NCBI RefSeq assembly: GCF_016650695.1
Contig: NZ_JAEKFH010000003.1
Coordinates: forward strand, 2,624,001-2,688,000
Source of the DNA: Pseudomonas sp. TH41
Lineage (GTDB): Bacteria; Pseudomonadota; Gammaproteobacteria; Pseudomonadales; Pseudomonadaceae
Direction: 5' to 3'
DNA length: 64,000 nt
The notes under the pieces were generated by a model. The model saw nothing but the letters and a program-made list of their open reading frames with translations, was not told the DNA's origin and did no database searches. The translations under genes and the position numbers were made by a program. Positions 43,173 through 52,309 of the stretch are shown one piece after another (position 1 is the stretch's first letter; each line of letters starts with the position of its first letter).

Positions 43173-45074
43173 TCAGGCGCCGACGATGCCACCATCATCA
43201 CGCGTGATGGCCATCACCGAAGACCGCGGTTTGCCATTCGGCAAATGCTCAGGGAACGTTGAACCACCGTTTTCCCCCGGATGCTGAATTCCGACAAACA
43301 AGGTCTTCTGATCCGGCGAAAAACTGATCCCGGTAACTTCGCAGCCAATCGGCCCGACCATGAACCGGCGGATCTCCCCGGTCACCGGGTCGGCGCATAG
43401 CATCTGGTTATTGCCCATGCCCGCGAAGTCGCCGGCATTGCTCGCATCGCCATCGGTCAGAATCCATAACCGCCCAGCCTTGTCGAAGCCCAGGCCATCC
43501 GGGCTGTTGAACATGTTCTGCGGGGTGATGTTCGACGAACCGCCCTTCGGCGTGCCGGCATGGACGCCCGGGTTGCCGGCGACCACAAACAGGTCCCAGG
43601 CAAAGCTATTCGAGCCGTGATCGTCGCGGTCGGTGCGCCAGCGCAGGATCTGCCCGTAGATGTTTTTCTCGCGAGGGTTCGGCCCGCCTACCGGTTGACC
43701 GTCCTCTCCGCGTTTGGCGTTGTTGGTCAGCGTGCAATAGACCTGGCCATCCTTGGGGCTGACCACGATCCATTCCGGACGGTCCATGCGCGTGGCTTTC
43801 ACCACGCTGGCCGCGAGGCGCGCGTGAATCAACACGTCGCCCTGATCGGCAAAACCGCTGCTGGCGTCGATGCCGTTTTTACCATGGGTCAGTTCGATCC
43901 ACTCGCCCTGGCCTTTCGGGTGATCGGCATTGCTGTCGCCCGCGTCGAAGCGCGCCACGTACAAGGTGCCGTGGTCCAGCAGGTCACGGTTGGCCTTGGG
44001 GTTTTTGTGGTTGATCTTGTCGCGGCTGACGAACTTGTAGATAAATTCGCCGCGTTCGTCGTCGCCCATGTACACCACGGCGTGACCCTCACTGGTTTCG
44101 GTGAGGGCGGCGTTTTCATGTTTGAAACGACCCAGTGCCGTGCGTTTGACGGGCGTCGAGTGCGGGTCGAACGGATCGATTTCCACGACCCAGCCGTGGC
44201 GGTTGAGCTCGTTCGGGTTTGTCGCCAGGTCGAAGCGTGGGTCGTGCTGGTGCCAGTTGATCTCCTTGCTGGCCGCCACCGCGCCGTAGCGTTTCTGCGC
44301 GGCATCGAACGTTTGCTCGGCGTTGGTACTGCCGAAGCAGTCGGTGAAGTTCTCTTCGCACGTCAGGTAAGTGCCCCACGGGGTCTTACCGTTGGCGCAG
44401 TTCTGGAAGGTGCCGAGGACGTTCTCGCCGTGCGGGTCGGCGCTGGTTTTCAGCAAGGCGTGGCCGGCCGCCGGGCCGCTCAGCTTGATCGGTGCATTGC
44501 CGTGAATCCGGCGGTTGTAACGCGAGCCCTGGACGAATTGCCACTGACCGTTCTTGCGCTGCACTTCGATCACCGACACGCCTTCACAGGCCAATGCCTT
44601 GCGCACTTCCTTGGCCGACTGCGGCATGCCGCCGTGAGGGTAGAGGTAACGGTAATTGGTGTATTCGTTGTTGATTGCCATCAGCGCCCGGTCTTTTTCG
44701 CCCGGAAACTCGAACAGGCTCATGCCGTCGTTGTTGTCGCCGAACTGGACTTCCTGGTGTTCGGCGGTGCCGTTGCCACTCGGGTCGAATGCCGGGCCGT
44801 TTTTCTGCAGTGGCTGGCCCCAACTGATCAACACCGAGGAGGTGTAGCCCGGTGGCAGGCTGATGGCGTCGTGGGTGGCGGCGGGTATGCTGTCAAAACC
44901 CAACAGTTCACTGGTGCCTGCGCTGACACTGTCGGCCAGTACGCTTCGACTCAGCAGGTTGCCGCCGAGGAACATCGCTGCACCGCACAGGGCGCCGGCG
45001 CTGATGAAACCTCGACGGCTGAGGCCGACCATTTTCTCGAGGTCGGTGGATTGGTTGTCTTCTAATAGGCTCAC
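43173..45074 (-). CDS. PhoX-family phosphatase (DUF839), Tat-exported
   Basis: A 633-residue protein. The Tat signal S-R-R-G-F-I-S-A-G-A-L is near residue 20, followed by a hydrophobic stretch. The body has PhoX/DUF839 features: T-Y-L-T-C-E-E-N-F-T-D-C-F-G, H-G-W-V-V-E-I-D-P-F-D-P and E-N-A-A-L-T-E-T-S-E-G. PhoX enzymes are Ca/Fe-dependent alkaline phosphatases active in the periplasm. I prefer the GTG at 45074 (GGGAG six bases upstream) over a GTG ten codons earlier with no ribosome site. No Pho box was recognised. Confidence 0.88.
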   Translation of the reverse strand: MSLLEDNQSTDLEKMVGLSRRGFISAGALCGAAMFLGGNLLSRSVLADSVSAGTSELLGFDSIPAATHDAISLPPGYTSSVLISWGQPLQKNGPAFDPSGNGTAEHQEVQFGDNNDGMSLFEFPGEKDRALMAINNEYTNYRYLYPHGGMPQSAKEVRKALACEGVSVIEVQRKNGQWQFVQGSRYNRRIHGNAPIKLSGPAAGHALLKTSADPHGENVLGTFQNCANGKTPWGTYLTCEENFTDCFGSTNAEQTFDAAQKRYGAVAASKEINWHQHDPRFDLATNPNELNRHGWVVEIDPFDPHSTPVKRTALGRFKHENAALTETSEGHAVVYMGDDERGEFIYKFVSRDKINHKNPKANRDLLDHGTLYVARFDAGDSNADHPKGQGEWIELTHGKNGIDASSGFADQGDVLIHARLAASVVKATRMDRPEWIVVSPKDGQVYCTLTNNAKRGEDGQPVGGPNPREKNIYGQILRWRTDRDDHGSNSFAWDLFVVAGNPGVHAGTPKGGSSNITPQNMFNSPDGLGFDKAGRLWILTDGDASNAGDFAGMGNNQMLCADPVTGEIRRFMVGPIGCEVTGISFSPDQKTLFVGIQHPGENGGSTFPEHLPNGKPRSSVMAITRDDGGIVGA

Positions 45075-45149
45075 ATCAGGCTCCCTGCGGGTTTTTGCAG
45101 TCACCTTAGTGATGGTCGATGAAGGTTTTGTTTCAGTTGCCGCACACGA

Positions 45150-45238
45150 TCCCTGTAGGAGCTGCCGAAGGCTGCGATCTTTTGATTTGTTTTTAAAAGC
45201 AAAGTCAAAAGATCGCAGCCTTCGGCAGCTCCTACACG
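45150..45238. repeat. REP inverted pair, family B
   Basis: GTAGGAGCTGCCGAAGGCTG copies with an AAAAGC loop, between modE and phoX. Confidence 0.9.
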
Positions 45239-45256
45239 GGTTGTGGAACGCCTGAG

Positions 45257-46021
45257 TTAGAGCGGTGTGCCAAGCAGAACGTTGGAGGGTGAGAACTGCA
45301 CGAGTACCGGTTTATCAACGAGCAGGCCAAGGGTTCTCAAGTGCAGCGGCTCGGCCAGGGCGCAGAGTGTCTGGCCATTGGGCAGGCCGATGCGCACTTC
45401 ACTGGGGCCGTCTTCTGCGTCGAGAATTTCTTCGATGATGCCCTTCAAACAATTGTTACCAGGTGTTGTCGGCTGATCGATGCCCAACAATTCAAGCCAG
45501 CCGGCTTTGATCAATGCAACCACTTCGGTGCCGGTTTCCAGTTCCAGCCGCAGCGTGCTGTCATGGGTGATCTGCGCGTCGATGCTCAAGCCTTCCGCCA
45601 ATTCAAGGCGGATAAGGTCGTTGCGCCCTTGGGTATCGATGGCCAGGACCTTGCCGTGCAACTGGTTGCGCGCGCTGGTTCTGAGCATCAGCCGACCGAG
45701 CAGGTCGAGGTCGCTCGCGTCTTCCGCCGCGTCCAGCACCTGAGCCTGCAAGACTTGCAGCTTTTGATAGAGCCGCAATACACGCTCACCCTCGCTGGAG
45801 AGTTTGGCGCCACCGCCGCCCTTGCCGCCGACACTGCGCTCCACCAGCGGTTTCTGCGCCAGGTTGTTCAGCTCGTCGATAGCGTCCCAGGCCGCTTTGT
45901 AACTGAGGCCTGCGCTTTTCGCCGCGCGGGTAATCGAGCCTTGTTCGGCGATGTGTTGCAGCAACGCGATGCGCTGCGGGCGACGGACAATGTGCTGGGA
46001 CAACAAGGTAGGCAAGGACAT
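45257..46021 (-). CDS. modE: Molybdate-responsive regulator ModE
   Basis: A 254-residue regulator. The N-terminal winged helix has I-A-L-L-Q-H-I-A-E-Q-G-S-I-T-R-A-A-K, then S-Y-K-A-A-W-D-A-I-D, followed by the G-G-K-G-G-G-G-A loop typical of ModE. Two TOBE/MOP molybdate-binding domains (S-A-R-N-Q-L-H-G-K-V from about 120; G-N-N-C-L-K-G-I-I from about 195) follow. It usually represses modABC, but no transport genes are beside it here, as in the corresponding P. aeruginosa region. The ATG at 46021 fits the family length. Confidence 0.93.
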   Translation of the reverse strand: MSLPTLLSQHIVRRPQRIALLQHIAEQGSITRAAKSAGLSYKAAWDAIDELNNLAQKPLVERSVGGKGGGGAKLSSEGERVLRLYQKLQVLQAQVLDAAEDASDLDLLGRLMLRTSARNQLHGKVLAIDTQGRNDLIRLELAEGLSIDAQITHDSTLRLELETGTEVVALIKAGWLELLGIDQPTTPGNNCLKGIIEEILDAEDGPSEVRIGLPNGQTLCALAEPLHLRTLGLLVDKPVLVQFSPSNVLLGTPL

Positions 46022-46096
46022 GGCGAGACGCTTTGGGCTGGGACAATGGGAGGACGTTGGCGGCTGGAGGCTTGGGAGTCAAGTCAGACCCTATCC

Positions 46097-46203
46097 TTGT
46101 GGGAGCGACGGTGCGACGATTCGACCTGCTCGCGAAGAGGCCATAACATTCAACTCCCATGTTGAATATTAAATCGCTTTCGCGAGCAGGCTCGCTCCCA
46201 CCC
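46097..46203. repeat. Hybrid REP pair with an altered arm
   Basis: The right arm is the common GCGAGCAGGCTCGCTCCCAC type. The left arm begins GTGGGAGCGA, then contains CGGTGCGACGATTCGAC before CTGCTCGCGA, as if two REP families had recombined. Confidence 0.75.
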
Positions 46204-46217
46204 GGAATACCACTAAG

Positions 46218-46958
46218 TCAGGTCACATCGCCGGGTTTGGGCGTGCGCGACAGGCAATACACGTCAACCCTTGCCGCGCCCGCGTCCATCAACAGTCGAG
46301 CCTGCGCCTGAGCCGTGGCGCCGGTGGTCAGCACGTCGTCGACCAGCGCCAGATGCCGGCCCTTGATGGACGCATCGGGTGCCAGGGCGAAGGCGTTGCG
46401 TAGGTTCTTTTTGCGCGCGTCGGCGTTCAGATCCTGTTGCGCGCTGGTGTCCTGAATCCTGCGCAGCAACGCTTCATCGCAAGGAATGTCGAGGCCGGCG
46501 CTCAGCCATCGGCCCAGCATTGCCGCCTGGTTGAAGCCCCGTTGGCGTAGACGCTTGGCGGCCAGCGGCACGGGAATCAACAGGTCAGGGCGTTCAAGGT
46601 CTTCATCGAAGCGATGTTGCAGGAACTGAGCGAGCAGTTCGGCGAGCAGGCGACCCAACGGCCACTTCGCGCTGTGCTTGAAGCGGGTGATCAAACCGTC
46701 TATCGGAAAGCTGTAGAGCCAGGGCGCGGCGACTCGTTCGAAGGCCGGCGGTTGCTTCAGGCATTGACCACAGGTCAGCCCCGAGGCGGGTAAGGGCAGG
46801 GCGCAGGTCTGGCAGTGGTCGCCTAGCCAGGGCAAGTCGGTTTCACAGGCCGTGCAAATGGGTAGGTCGCCGTCGGACGTTTCCGAACACAGTAAACAGA
46901 ATTGATCATTGTTTAACCAGATGTAGACCGGTCCTACGCGTGGTGGTTGACAGCGCAT
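46218..46958 (-). CDS. comF: ComF-family phosphoribosyltransferase-like protein
   Basis: A 246-residue protein. The N-terminal zinc-finger-like cysteines are C-L-L-C, C-T-A-C, C-Q-T-C and C-G-Q-C (residues 21-88). A phosphoribosyltransferase domain with [14 protein letters not shown] follows near residue 205. Homologues take part in DNA uptake (ComFC, GntX) and may have other roles. AGGAAGAG precedes the ATG. It is divergent from bioB over 92 bp. Confidence 0.9.
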   Translation of the reverse strand: MRCQPPRVGPVYIWLNNDQFCLLCSETSDGDLPICTACETDLPWLGDHCQTCALPLPASGLTCGQCLKQPPAFERVAAPWLYSFPIDGLITRFKHSAKWPLGRLLAELLAQFLQHRFDEDLERPDLLIPVPLAAKRLRQRGFNQAAMLGRWLSAGLDIPCDEALLRRIQDTSAQQDLNADARKKNLRNAFALAPDASIKGRHLALVDDVLTTGATAQAQARLLMDAGAARVDVYCLSRTPKPGDVT

Positions 46959-47050
46959 CGCTCTTCCTTAAATATGCCGAACATCCGTGTAGCGGCTGTG
47001 GGTATTCCATTTCCGCAGCCGCAAGCCATGCATACAACAAGGAAACGCCC

Positions 47051-48106
47051 ATGAGCGCCAGCACCACTGCAAACCTGCGTCATGACTGGTCTTTGGCCGA
47101 AGTCAAAGCACTCTTCGTTCAGCCATTCAACGACTTGTTGTTCCAGGCGCAAACGGTGCACCGCGCGCATTTCGATGCCAACCGGGTCCAGGTGTCGACA
47201 CTGCTGTCGATCAAAACCGGCGCTTGCCCGGAAGATTGCAAATATTGTCCGCAGTCCGGTCACTACAACACCGGTCTGGAAAAAGAAAAACTGATGGAAG
47301 TGCAGAAGGTCCTCGAAGAGGCCGCTCGCGCCAAGGCCATCGGTTCGACCCGTTTCTGCATGGGCGCTGCCTGGAAGCACCCGTCGGCGAAAGACATGCC
47401 TTACGTGCTGGAAATGGTCAAAGGCGTGAAAGCCATGGGCCTGGAAACCTGCATGACCCTCGGTCGTCTCGACCAGGACCAGACCGTTGCGCTGGCCCAG
47501 GCTGGCCTCGATTACTACAACCACAACCTCGATACCTCGCCGGAGTTCTACGGCAGCATCATCACCACCCGCACCTACAGCGAGCGCCTGCAAACCCTGG
47601 CCTACGTGCGTGAGTCGGGGATGAAGATCTGCTCGGGCGGCATTCTGGGTATGGGTGAATCGCTGGATGACCGTGCCAATCTGCTGATCCAGCTGGCCAA
47701 CCTGCCGGAGCATCCGGAGTCGGTGCCGATCAACATGCTGGTGAAAGTGGCCGGTACGCCGCTGGAAAACGCCGACGATATCGACCCGTTCGACTTCATC
47801 CGCATGCTCGCCGTCGCCCGCATCCTGATGCCGCAATCCCACGTGCGCCTGTCCGCTGGCCGCGAAGCCATGAACGAGCAGATGCAAGCGCTGGCCTTCT
47901 TTGCCGGCGCCAACTCGATTTTCTACGGCGACAAACTGCTGACCACCGCCAACCCGCAGGCTGACAAGGACATGCAACTGTTCGAGCGCTTGGGGATCCT
48001 GCCGGAGGCCCGCGAAGAGCACGCCGACGAAGTGCATCAAGCGGCCATCGAACAGGCGCTGGTTGAGCAGAAGAGCAGCGAGCAGTTTTATAACGCGGCT
48101 GTTTAA
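47051..48106 (+). CDS. bioB: Biotin synthase
   Basis: A 351-residue radical-SAM enzyme inserting sulfur into dethiobiotin. The [4Fe-4S] ligands are in [11 protein letters not shown] near residue 60. Further blocks are F-C-M-G-A-A-W and Y-Y-N-H-N-L-D-T-S, and cysteines for the [2Fe-2S] cluster are present (K-I-C-S-G-G-I-L). I chose the ATG at 47051 with AAGGA upstream; 37 earlier in-frame codons run into the control region. It leads the bioBFHCD operon. Confidence 0.96.
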   Translation: MSASTTANLRHDWSLAEVKALFVQPFNDLLFQAQTVHRAHFDANRVQVSTLLSIKTGACPEDCKYCPQSGHYNTGLEKEKLMEVQKVLEEAARAKAIGSTRFCMGAAWKHPSAKDMPYVLEMVKGVKAMGLETCMTLGRLDQDQTVALAQAGLDYYNHNLDTSPEFYGSIITTRTYSERLQTLAYVRESGMKICSGGILGMGESLDDRANLLIQLANLPEHPESVPINMLVKVAGTPLENADDIDPFDFIRMLAVARILMPQSHVRLSAGREAMNEQMQALAFFAGANSIFYGDKLLTTANPQADKDMQLFERLGILPEAREEHADEVHQAAIEQALVEQKSSEQFYNAAV

Positions 48107-48122
48107 CCACGCCCGGGCTTCT

Positions 48123-48212
48123 TCTGTAGGAGCTGCCGCAGGCTGCGATCTTTTGATTTTGTTTTTAAGGGCAAGATCAAAAGATCGCAGCCTGCGGCAG
48201 CTCCTACAGGGG
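48123..48212. repeat. REP inverted pair, family B, between bioB and bioF
   Basis: Inverted GTAGGAGCTGCCGCAGGCTG copies in the bioB-bioF gap, the only sizeable gap in the bio operon. It may lower or stabilise expression of bioFHCD relative to bioB. Confidence 0.9.
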
Positions 48213-48244
48213 GGGCGTGTTCCTTTCCTACTCGCGAGGCCTGC

Positions 48245-49423
48245 ATGTCTTTCGATCTCGCCGCACGCCTTGCTGCTCGTCGTGCCGAACATCTCTACCG
48301 CCAGCGCCCATTACTCGAAAGCCCTCAAGGCCCGGAAGTGGTGGTCGACGGGCAACCGTTGCTGGCGTTCTGTAACAACGACTATCTGGGACTGGCCAAT
48401 CACCCGCAAGTGATCGAAGCCTGGCGCGCCGGTGCGGCGCGTTGGGGAGTCGGCGGCGGCGCCTCGCACCTGGTCATCGGCCACAGCAGCCCGCATCACG
48501 CGCTGGAAGAAGCCCTGGCCGACCTGACCGGGCGCCCGCGTGCGTTATTGTTCACCACGGGGTACATGGCCAACCTTGGCGCGGTCACGGCACTGGTGGG
48601 GCAGGGCGACACGGTGCTGGAAGACCGGCTCAATCACGCGTCGTTGCTCGATGCCGGTCTGCTGTCCGGTGCGCGCTTCAATCGTTATTTGCACAACGAT
48701 GCGCACAGCCTGGCCAAGCGCTTGGAGAAGGCCACCGGCAATACGCTGGTGGTCACCGACGGGGTGTTCAGCATGGACGGCGACCTCGCCGACCTGCCGG
48801 CGCTGGCTCGCGAAGCGAAAGCCAAAGGCGCGTGGCTGATGGTCGATGATGCTCACGGTTTCGGTCCGCTGGGCGCAAATGGCGGCGGAATTGTCGAGCA
48901 TTTCGGTTTGAGTCAGGAAGACGTGCCGGTCCTGGTCGGCACCCTTGGCAAGGCGTTCGGCACCGCCGGCGCTTTCGTGGCCGGCAGCGAAGATCTGATT
49001 GAAAGCCTGATCCAGTTCGCCCGCCCCTACATTTACACCACAAGCCAGCCGCCGGCGCTGGCCTGCGCGACGCTGAAAAGCCTTGAACTGTTGCGCAGCG
49101 AACATTGGCGCCGTGAGCATCTGAAAACGTTGATTCGCCAGTTCCGTCAGGGCGCCGAGCAGATCGGGCTGGCGTTGATGGACAGCTTCACGCCGATCCA
49201 GCCGATCATGATTGGCGACGCCGGACGTGCCGTTCGACTGTCGCAGATGCTGCGCGAGCGCGGGCTGATGGTGACGGCGATCCGTCCGCCAACCGTGCCC
49301 GCCGGCAGCGCCCGCCTACGTGTGACCCTGACCGCCGCCCACAGCGAAGCGCAGGTGCAGCTATTGTTAAACGGACTGGCCGATTGTTTTGCACAACTGG
49401 GACCGGAGCCAAGCCATGCGTGA
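48245..49423 (+). CDS. bioF: 8-amino-7-oxononanoate synthase
   Basis: A 392-residue PLP enzyme joining pimeloyl-ACP and alanine. The PLP lysine is in [11 protein letters not shown] near residue 238. F-C-N-N-D-Y-L-G-L and [11 protein letters not shown] are family blocks. GAGGCC precedes the ATG. It overlaps bioH by eight bases. Confidence 0.96.
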   Translation: MSFDLAARLAARRAEHLYRQRPLLESPQGPEVVVDGQPLLAFCNNDYLGLANHPQVIEAWRAGAARWGVGGGASHLVIGHSSPHHALEEALADLTGRPRALLFTTGYMANLGAVTALVGQGDTVLEDRLNHASLLDAGLLSGARFNRYLHNDAHSLAKRLEKATGNTLVVTDGVFSMDGDLADLPALAREAKAKGAWLMVDDAHGFGPLGANGGGIVEHFGLSQEDVPVLVGTLGKAFGTAGAFVAGSEDLIESLIQFARPYIYTTSQPPALACATLKSLELLRSEHWRREHLKTLIRQFRQGAEQIGLALMDSFTPIQPIMIGDAGRAVRLSQMLRERGLMVTAIRPPTVPAGSARLRVTLTAAHSEAQVQLLLNGLADCFAQLGPEPSHA

Positions 49424-50147
49424 TCGTCTGATTCTGCTACCCGGCTGGGGCCTCGGAATTTCGCCGCTGGAGCCTTTGGCAGCCGCGTTGCAGGGGCTGG
49501 ATGAGCACCTGCGGGTCGAGATCGAACCGTTGCCAGAATTGGCGTCGAGCAATCTTGAAGAATGGCTCGATGAGCTGGATTCGACCTTGCCTCAGGATGC
49601 CTGGCTCGGTGGCTGGTCCCTGGGTGGCATGCTCGCCTCCGAGTTGGCGGCCCGGCGCGGCGATCGTTGCTGCGGCTTGCTGACCCTGGCGAGCAACCCT
49701 TCTTTTGTCGCCCATGAGCAATGGCCGAGCGCGATGCCCGGTGAGATCTTCGATGCGTTTCTTGCGGGCTGTAATGCTGATCCGCGCATGACGTTGAAAC
49801 GCTTCTCGCTGCTCTGCGCTCAAGGCGCCGAAGACCCGCGCGGGTTGTCGCGGCTGTTGCTCGGTGGCGCGCCACACACGGCAACAGAGGTGCTGATGAG
49901 TGGCCTGGAGTTGCTCGCCCAACTGGACACCCGCGAGGCATTGCAAGCATTCCGCGGACCGCAATTACATTTGTTCGCCGGTCTCGACGGACTGGTTCCG
50001 GCCGAAGCGGCGGGGGACCTGCTGACGTTGCTGCCGGATATCGAAATCGGTCTGATTGAACAGGCCAGTCACGCATTTCTTCTGGAAGACCCCCACGGTG
50101 TGGCGGGGGCGATTCAGGCCTTTTTGCACGAGTCCGGTGATGACTGA
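49416..50147 (+). CDS. bioH: Pimeloyl-ACP methyl ester esterase
   Basis: A 243-residue alpha/beta hydrolase that removes the methyl ester from pimeloyl-ACP. Features are [10 protein letters not shown] at the N-terminus, the nucleophile Ser in G-W-S-L-G-G-M near residue 75, a late Asp (A-G-L-D-G-L-V-P) and the His in Q-A-S-H-A-F-L. I chose the ATG at 49416 (GGAG upstream), which overlaps bioF. It overlaps bioC by eight bases. Confidence 0.94.
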   Translation: MRDRLILLPGWGLGISPLEPLAAALQGLDEHLRVEIEPLPELASSNLEEWLDELDSTLPQDAWLGGWSLGGMLASELAARRGDRCCGLLTLASNPSFVAHEQWPSAMPGEIFDAFLAGCNADPRMTLKRFSLLCAQGAEDPRGLSRLLLGGAPHTATEVLMSGLELLAQLDTREALQAFRGPQLHLFAGLDGLVPAEAAGDLLTLLPDIEIGLIEQASHAFLLEDPHGVAGAIQAFLHESGDD

Positions 50148-50952
50148 TCTATCCCTTCCCAACCTGCCCGGCGGTTTGCCTGACAAACGCCAGGTGGCAG
50201 CGTCCTTTTCCCGCGCGGCGGCGAGCTACGACAGCGTGGCCGAGTTGCAGCGTGATGTTGGCCGCCAATTGTCGAACCGTTTGCCGGAAGAATTTGTGCC
50301 GGGTCGTTGGCTGGACCTGGGCTGCGGCACCGGGTATTTCAGTCGTGCGCTAGGTGAGCGGTTTCCGACCGGTCATGGGGTGGCGCTGGACATTGCTGAA
50401 GGCATGCTCAATCACGCCCGCCCATTGGGCGGCGCCACGCATTTCATCGCCGGCGATGCCGAGCGTTTGCCATTGCAGGATTCGACCTGCGACCTGATCT
50501 TCTCCAGCCTCGCTGTGCAATGGTGCGCGGACTTTGCCTCGGTGCTCAGTGAGGCGCATCGGGTGCTGAAACCGGGCGGTATTTTTGCGTTTGCTAGTCT
50601 GTGCGTGGGCACCTTGTTTGAGCTGCGTGACAGCTGGCGTCAGGTGGACGGCATGGTGCACGTCAACCGCTTCCGCGAGTTCGGCGTTTATCAACAGTTG
50701 TGCGCGGCCAGCGGTTTAAACGTCGTCAGTCTGGAGAACCGTCCTCATGTGTTGCACTACCCGGATGTACGCAGCTTGACCCATGAACTCAAAGCGTTGG
50801 GTGCCCATAACCTGAACCCCGGTCGGCCGGGTGGTTTGACCGGCAGGGCACGCATCCTCGGTTTGATCGAGGCTTATGAGCAGTTTCGTCAGGCCAAAGG
50901 TCTGCCGGCGACTTATCAAGTGGTCTACGCCGTTTTGGAGAAACCCTTATGA
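50140..50952 (+). CDS. bioC: Malonyl-ACP O-methyltransferase
   Basis: A 270-residue SAM methyltransferase that starts pimelate synthesis by methylating malonyl-ACP. The SAM motif is [11 protein letters not shown] near residue 54. The F-S-R-A-A-A-S-Y-D start and S-S-L-A-V-Q-W-C are typical of BioC. The start at 50140 is inside the end of bioH. It overlaps bioD by four bases. Confidence 0.94.
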   Translation: MTDLSLPNLPGGLPDKRQVAASFSRAAASYDSVAELQRDVGRQLSNRLPEEFVPGRWLDLGCGTGYFSRALGERFPTGHGVALDIAEGMLNHARPLGGATHFIAGDAERLPLQDSTCDLIFSSLAVQWCADFASVLSEAHRVLKPGGIFAFASLCVGTLFELRDSWRQVDGMVHVNRFREFGVYQQLCAASGLNVVSLENRPHVLHYPDVRSLTHELKALGAHNLNPGRPGGLTGRARILGLIEAYEQFRQAKGLPATYQVVYAVLEKPL

Positions 50953-51629
50953 GCGCAGCCTATTTCATCACCGGCACTGACACTGATGTCGGCAAAACGA
51001 CGATCGCCGCCGGCCTGCTGCATGCCGCGCGGTTGGCAGGCATGAGCACGGCGGCGGGCAAGCCGGTCGCTTCTGGCTGCGAGGTGACGCCCAAGGGCTT
51101 GCGTAACGCTGATGCGTTGGCGTTGTTGGCAGAATGCTCGGTGCCGTTGACGTATGCACAGGTCAATCCGGTGGCGTTCGAACCTGCCATCGCTCCGCAT
51201 CTGGCGGCGCGGGAGGCGGGCGTGGCATTGACGGTGCAATCACTGTTGACCCCGATGCTGCAACTTCTGGATATGCAGGCCGACTTTACCTTGATCGAAG
51301 GCGCGGGTGGCTGGCGCGTGCCGTTGGCGGATCAAGACAACCTGTCGGACCTGGCGATGGCGCTGGATCTGCCGGTGATTTTGGTGGTCGGCGTGCGCTT
51401 GGGTTGCATCAACCATGCGTTGCTGACCGCCGAGGCGATTGCTCAGGACGGTTTGCAGTTGGCGGGTTGGGTGGCGAACATTATCGATCCGAAGACTTCA
51501 CGCCTGGAAGAGAACCTCGCGACGCTCGCCGAGCGAATTCCCGCACCGTGTCTGGGACGCGTACCGAAACTCAAACTGGTGACGGCTGAAGCGGTCGCCG
51601 AACATCTGCAACTGGATCTGCTGGACTAG
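50949..51629 (+). CDS. bioD: Dethiobiotin synthetase
   Basis: A 226-residue ATP-dependent carboxylase closing the ureido ring. The P-loop is [10 protein letters not shown] near residue 9, and V-A-S-G-C-E and [10 protein letters not shown] are conserved. GGAGAAA precedes the ATG, and it overlaps bioC (ATGA). It is the last gene of the operon. Confidence 0.95.
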   Translation: MSAAYFITGTDTDVGKTTIAAGLLHAARLAGMSTAAGKPVASGCEVTPKGLRNADALALLAECSVPLTYAQVNPVAFEPAIAPHLAAREAGVALTVQSLLTPMLQLLDMQADFTLIEGAGGWRVPLADQDNLSDLAMALDLPVILVVGVRLGCINHALLTAEAIAQDGLQLAGWVANIIDPKTSRLEENLATLAERIPAPCLGRVPKLKLVTAEAVAEHLQLDLLD

Positions 51630-51737
51630 GGTTTTAACTATGGCAAGGCACTGTGCCATTAGTGTTTTTGTCGAGCCTTTTGCTGGCGTGTCTGGTTCAA
51701 TGGCCGCTGTTGATCCTTCTTAAGGACGAGTTTTCCC

Positions 51738-52034
51738 ATGGAAATCTCAGGAAGCACCGCTTTTTATGCCGGTCTGAGCACTATTCAGACAGGACAGAAC
51801 CGAGTCGATCAAGCCGCTGGCCAGATCGCCAATACGACGGTTGAGCGCTCAGTGACCAGCCAGTCTTCCGAGGCCCAGGTTGATCGCCTGCGTTCGGTTG
51901 ATCGCAGCCAGCAGTCGGACCTGACCAGCAATGTGGTCGAGATGGCCCAGGGCAAATTTCAAGTTGAGGCCGGGGTAAAAGTCGCCAAGGCTTCCGATGA
52001 AGTGCTCGGCACGTTGATTGATACCTTCGCCTGA
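51738..52034 (+). CDS. 98-aa protein resembling fused flagellar axial D0 helices
   Basis: A 98-residue protein found after bioD in pseudomonads. Its N-terminus (A-L-type: Y-A-G-L-S-T-I-Q-T-G-Q-N-R-V-D-Q-A-A-G-Q-I-A-N) looks like the first helix of rod, hook and filament proteins. Its C-terminus (N-V-V-E-M-A-Q-G-K-F-Q-V-E-A-G-V-K-V-A-K-A) and the following D-E-V-L-G-T-L-I look like their last helix. The middle is short, so it could be a minimal axial protein or a mimic. AAGGA precedes the ATG. The function is unknown; a hairpin terminator follows. Confidence 0.75.
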   Translation: MEISGSTAFYAGLSTIQTGQNRVDQAAGQIANTTVERSVTSQSSEAQVDRLRSVDRSQQSDLTSNVVEMAQGKFQVEAGVKVAKASDEVLGTLIDTFA

Positions 52035-52056
52035 TCCTTGCTGACATCGCACCTAA

Positions 52057-52086
52057 AATGCCGCGACCATTCGCGGCATTTTTTTG
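52057..52086 (+). terminator. Terminator after the axial-like gene
   Basis: AATGCCGCGA and TCGCGGCATT form a perfect 10-bp stem with loop CCAT followed by T7. Confidence 0.93.
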
Positions 52087-52205
52087 CCTAAGTCCTTCTC
52101 CCGGCTCTAATCTTTCCTGCACCGTCTGTGACTCCGTCAACGGCGGGGAACGGCTGTGGGCGCTGTATTCCCATGACATGATGACGAACGGAAAAAGATC
52201 GGCGC

Positions 52206-52249
52206 TTGACAAGATTTAGGCGTAAACGTATGTTTCAAACAACTGTTTG
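52206..52249 (+). promoter_or_regulatory. Strong sigma-70 promoter with PsrA-type operator
   Basis: TTGACA at 52206-52211, 17-bp spacer, TATGTT at 52229-52234: a near-consensus promoter. Immediately after the -10 is CAAACAACTGTTTG (52236-52249), which matches the PsrA pattern G/C-AAAC-N2-4-GTTT-G/C. PsrA is a fatty-acid-responsive repressor of beta-oxidation genes in Pseudomonas. The position would cover the transcription start. Confidence 0.75.
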
Positions 52250-52309
52250 ACCGCACAACAAATCATCGCGGTTGTTTATTCCCGGTTACATCAGCAGAGG
52301 TTTATCGCT

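Noticed and set aside
46959..47050. BirA-type operator before bioB
   Set aside because: I could not find a TTGTAAACC...GGTTTACAA-like pair; TTGTTTAACC at about 46911 has no matching partner.
51653..51844. A 63-codon ORF after bioD
   Set aside because: It overlaps the better-supported axial-like gene in another frame and has no ribosome site.
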